Assembly: GCA_002394125.1 (NCBI GenBank)
Contig: DGSY01000012.1
Coordinates: 1,849-24,773, forward strand
DNA from: Ruminococcus sp. UBA4350
Lineage (GTDB): Bacteria > Bacillota > Clostridia > Oscillospirales > Ruminococcaceae
Length of the DNA stretch: 22,925 nt
Reading direction: 5' to 3'
Shown: positions 21,091-22,925 of the stretch, piece after piece
Layout: every line of letters begins with the position of its first letter
How positions within the stretch are numbered: position 1 is the first letter of the stretch
Notes under the pieces: generated by a model
What the model saw: only the letters and a program-made list of their open reading frames with translations
Databases searched by the model: none
Told to the model about the DNA's origin: nothing
Translations under genes and position numbers: made by a program

Positions 21091-22491
21091 ATGATTCAGG
21101 ATATTGCACCGAGCCGGCTGAATAACAGCTGGCAGACAAAGCAGCCGCAGCCGGACAGCTTTATGATGTGCTTTCATGACGGCAAACTGCTTGCGGCGGT
21201 CACGGACGGCGGACTGCGCTTTCCGCGCCTGCGGGAAATCAACGGTCAGGGCAAAGCGGCGGTCTATCTCTTTTCGGTCGATGACGAGGACTTCTTTCTC
21301 ACGGAGACGGACGAAGCTGACGGCTATGCATATTATTCGATGCGGGAGCTGCGCGACCGCTGCGCGGGGAAATATCTCTATGCGGCATTCACGGCCTTTC
21401 ATCTGCATCTCTGGTATGCGGACAACCGGTATTGCGGCATCTGCCGCGCCGAAATGCAGCATGATGCCGCCGAGCGCGCGCTGGTCTGTCCGGAATGCGG
21501 ACACAAGGTCTATCCGCGCATCAATCCGGCGGTGATCGTCGGCGTCATCAGCCGCGGGCGCATTCTCATCACCCGCTATCGCCGCGGCTATGCGCATAAC
21601 GCACTGGTCGCAGGATTCACCGAGATCGGCGAAACACTGGAGGAGACCGTCGCCCGCGAGGTCATGGAGGAAACCGGACTGCGCGTGCGGAATATCCGCT
21701 ATTACAAGTCACAGCCGTGGGGCATGGCGCAGGATATCCTCATGGGATTTTTCTGTGAAGCAGACGGCGATGATACGATCCGAATGGATGACAGCGAACT
21801 GAAATCGGCAGTCTGGTGCCGGCCGAATGCAATCGAATTGCAGCCGCAGCAGCACAGTCTCACAAATGAAATGATGCAGCTTTTCCGCGATACGAACGGG
21901 CATCTGCCGCCGGAGCTCTTCCCGCCTGCGCCCGATGCGCCGCCGGAAAAAACGCGCATTTATTTCACCCGCCACGGCGAAACGACCATGAATGCAGAAA
22001 ATCATGTCAGCGGCATCACGGACTGTGCGCTGACGGAAAACGGCATCATGCAGGCGGAGCAGCTTGCGGAGATCTGCGCGGCACAGGGCGATATTGACCT
22101 GATCCTCTGCTCACCGCTGAAACGCGCCCACCGGACAGCGGAGATCGTTGCCGCAAAGCTCCGTGTGCCGGTCATGACCGACGAGCGCCTGCGCGAATGG
22201 GATTACGGCTCATACGAGGATCAGCCGCGGGATGCTGCGCCGGAATTTCAGGCGGCAAAGCGGGAATTCGGCGTGCGCATGAAGGACGGCGGCGAATCGC
22301 TCTTACAGCTTGCGCACCGCGTCTATTGCTGCATCGACGATATCCGGAAGCAGTATGCGGGGATGACGGTCCTATGCGTCTGTCACGGCGGGGTATGCCG
22401 CGCGGCCGAGACCTATTTCAAGGATATGACGACTGATGCATTTTCGCATTTCTTTATGGGAAACTGCGAGCTGCGGCGGTATGAAATATGA
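21091..22491 (+). CDS. NudC-type NADH pyrophosphatase fused to a histidine (RHG) phosphatase
   Basis: A 466-aa two-enzyme fusion. Residues 1-265 are NudC-like: an N-terminal domain, a zinc ribbon with Cys115, 118, 133 and 136, and the Nudix box G175-L197 (GFTEIGE ... REVMEETGL). SQPW at 207-210 is the start of the NADH-pyrophosphatase motif; the usual following PFP is GMA here. Residues 288-466 are a phosphoglycerate-mutase-like phosphatase with the active-site RHG at 294-296, Arg345 (SPLKRAHRTAE), Glu369 (LREWDYG) and His432 (CHGGV). NudC enzymes cleave NAD(H) to NMN(H) and AMP and can remove NAD caps from RNA. The second domain could dephosphorylate a product; this is inference. Start ATG 21091 follows GGAGG by about 6 nt. 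Confidence 0.92.
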   Translation: MIQDIAPSRLNNSWQTKQPQPDSFMMCFHDGKLLAAVTDGGLRFPRLREINGQGKAAVYLFSVDDEDFFLTETDEADGYAYYSMRELRDRCAGKYLYAAFTAFHLHLWYADNRYCGICRAEMQHDAAERALVCPECGHKVYPRINPAVIVGVISRGRILITRYRRGYAHNALVAGFTEIGETLEETVAREVMEETGLRVRNIRYYKSQPWGMAQDILMGFFCEADGDDTIRMDDSELKSAVWCRPNAIELQPQQHSLTNEMMQLFRDTNGHLPPELFPPAPDAPPEKTRIYFTRHGETTMNAENHVSGITDCALTENGIMQAEQLAEICAAQGDIDLILCSPLKRAHRTAEIVAAKLRVPVMTDERLREWDYGSYEDQPRDAAPEFQAAKREFGVRMKDGGESLLQLAHRVYCCIDDIRKQYAGMTVLCVCHGGVCRAAETYFKDMTTDAFSHFFMGNCELRRYEI

Positions 22492-22492
22492 G

Positions 22493-22529
22493 AGAAGCCG
22501 GAACGGACTGTGCGTCTGTTCCGGCTTCT
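22493..22529. terminator. shared hairpin between convergent genes
   Basis: AGAAGCCGGAAC (22493-22504) pairs perfectly with GTTCCGGCTTCT (22518-22529), starting 2 nt after the fusion-gene stop. On the plus strand it has no T-run. On the minus strand it is followed by CTCATATTTCAT, downstream of the gene at 22543-22767. It probably serves both genes, imperfectly. Confidence 0.6.
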
Positions 22530-22542
22530 GTGCGGACGGGGC

Positions 22543-22767
22543 TTATACATCGAAGGGAGGGGACTGCGGAACCCGGTGCTGCGGATCGTTGGCAGCATTC
22601 CATTTGCGCATATCAAACGGCTGATTCAGCCACTTGTCGAGGATCTCCCTGCGTTCCCAGAGGGGCTTGTCCTCCATCTGTGAGGCAAGGTCTGCCATCG
22701 CATACCGGTAGTATGCGCACTGGTCCTCACGGAAGCAGTAGGTCACGAAGAAATCACGATTTGACAT
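22543..22767 (-). CDS. 74-aa hypothetical protein
   Basis: An acidic-aromatic small soluble protein beginning MSNRDFFVTYCFREDQCAYY, with a central helical part (YAMADLASQMEDKPLWERRE) and a Pro-rich end (HRVPQSPPFDV). No signal peptide or membrane segment. An in-frame ATG at 22851 would add 28 residues, but it has no ribosome binding site. ATG 22767 follows AAAGGAG by 5 nt and is preferred. I do not recognise a family. It converges with the NudC fusion gene. Its leader carries the hairpin at 22805-22845. Confidence 0.65.
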   Translation of the reverse strand: MSNRDFFVTYCFREDQCAYYRYAMADLASQMEDKPLWERREILDKWLNQPFDMRKWNAANDPQHRVPQSPPFDV

Positions 22768-22804
22768 TTCCGCTCCTTTCACGGTCAGGACGGTATTCGG
22801 ATAG

Positions 22805-22845
22805 GAATGCGGAGCCGTCTGCCTCCTTTCAGTGGCGCCGCATTC
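22805..22845 (-). other. leader hairpin with a Shine-Dalgarno-like loop
   Basis: GAATGCGG/CCGCATTC and GCC/GGC pair across one mismatch to give an 11-bp stem. The 17-nt loop, read on the minus strand, contains AAAGGAGG (22829-22822). No start codon lies at a suitable distance after it. It is about 40 nt upstream of the 74-aa gene. The remaining DNA to the window end (22846-22925) shows no gene I can support. Confidence 0.45.
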
Positions 22846-22925
22846 TGTCATATCGCATCTGTATTATTGATGTACCAATTAAATCTTGAAGAATAGATGC
22901 GCAGGATTTTTGTCGTGAGACAAGG

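Noticed and set aside
20926..21597. N-terminal extension of recD2 to a 964-codon ORF
   Set aside because: It runs through the recD2 promoter and antisense through the start of the NudC fusion gene. The GTG 20925 start gives the normal family length.

Overview
The window looks like chromosomal DNA of a fairly GC-rich, low-mobility Gram-positive anaerobe, most likely in the Clostridia (Ruminococcus/Oscillospirales-like). The taxonomic call is inference. It rests on strong AGGAGG ribosome binding sites, sigma-A promoters (TTGNNN-17-TATAAT), an LTA-synthase-type sulfatase, RecD2 instead of RecBCD, and clostridial-looking RpoB and XRE proteins. I see no phage, IS transposase, rRNA, tRNA or CRISPR array.

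Left edge (1-2440). The 5' part of rpoB runs off the window on the minus strand and ends inside the rifampicin-binding cluster. rpoB has its own promoter and is not preceded by rplJ-rplL. Its promoter faces a second near-consensus promoter on the plus strand. That second promoter leads within about 130 nt to a very strong intrinsic terminator, so it predicts a small non-coding RNA whose promoter is convergent with the rpoB promoter. Next comes a compact divergent module: a 28-codon minus-strand ORF with a degenerate zinc-ribbon signature, and a 68-aa XRE repressor-like gene on the plus strand. They share a promoter region containing two perfect palindromes.

Long leftward transcription unit (15122 down to 2401). 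One clear promoter, 13 closely spaced or overlapping minus-strand genes, and a terminator at the far end suggest one long operon. In order of transcription it has four membrane proteins that share a juxtamembrane GYPxF motif (two are same-length tandem duplicates), comM/yifB, rodA, a small membrane protein, a D-2-hydroxyacid dehydrogenase, proB, an acyltransferase-3 membrane protein, a two-TM protein with a PH-like tail, a cytosolic LRR_5 protein, and proA. The proline genes proB and proA are therefore split by three envelope-type genes.

Middle (15123-18062). An LTA-synthase/phosphoglycerol transferase family gene has its own promoter, similar to that of the long operon. It is flanked by repeat-rich non-coding DNA. 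Downstream, a 238-bp segment is bounded by perfect 11-bp inverted repeats and sits between the gene and its terminator. Upstream there are two tandem repeat families and several copies of a GTCGGC-N3-GCCGAC hairpin. One copy encodes the C-terminal tail of comF.

Right part (18020-22925). recD2 and comF form a translationally coupled leftward pair. Divergent from them is a gene encoding a NudC-type NADH pyrophosphatase fused to a histidine (RHG) phosphatase. It ends at a hairpin shared with a convergent 74-aa orphan gene, whose leader can form a hairpin with a Shine-Dalgarno-like octamer in its loop.

The most interesting points are the GYPxF membrane-protein cluster, the sRNA opposed to the rpoB promoter, the mini zinc-ribbon/XRE switch-like module, and the NudC-phosphatase fusion.
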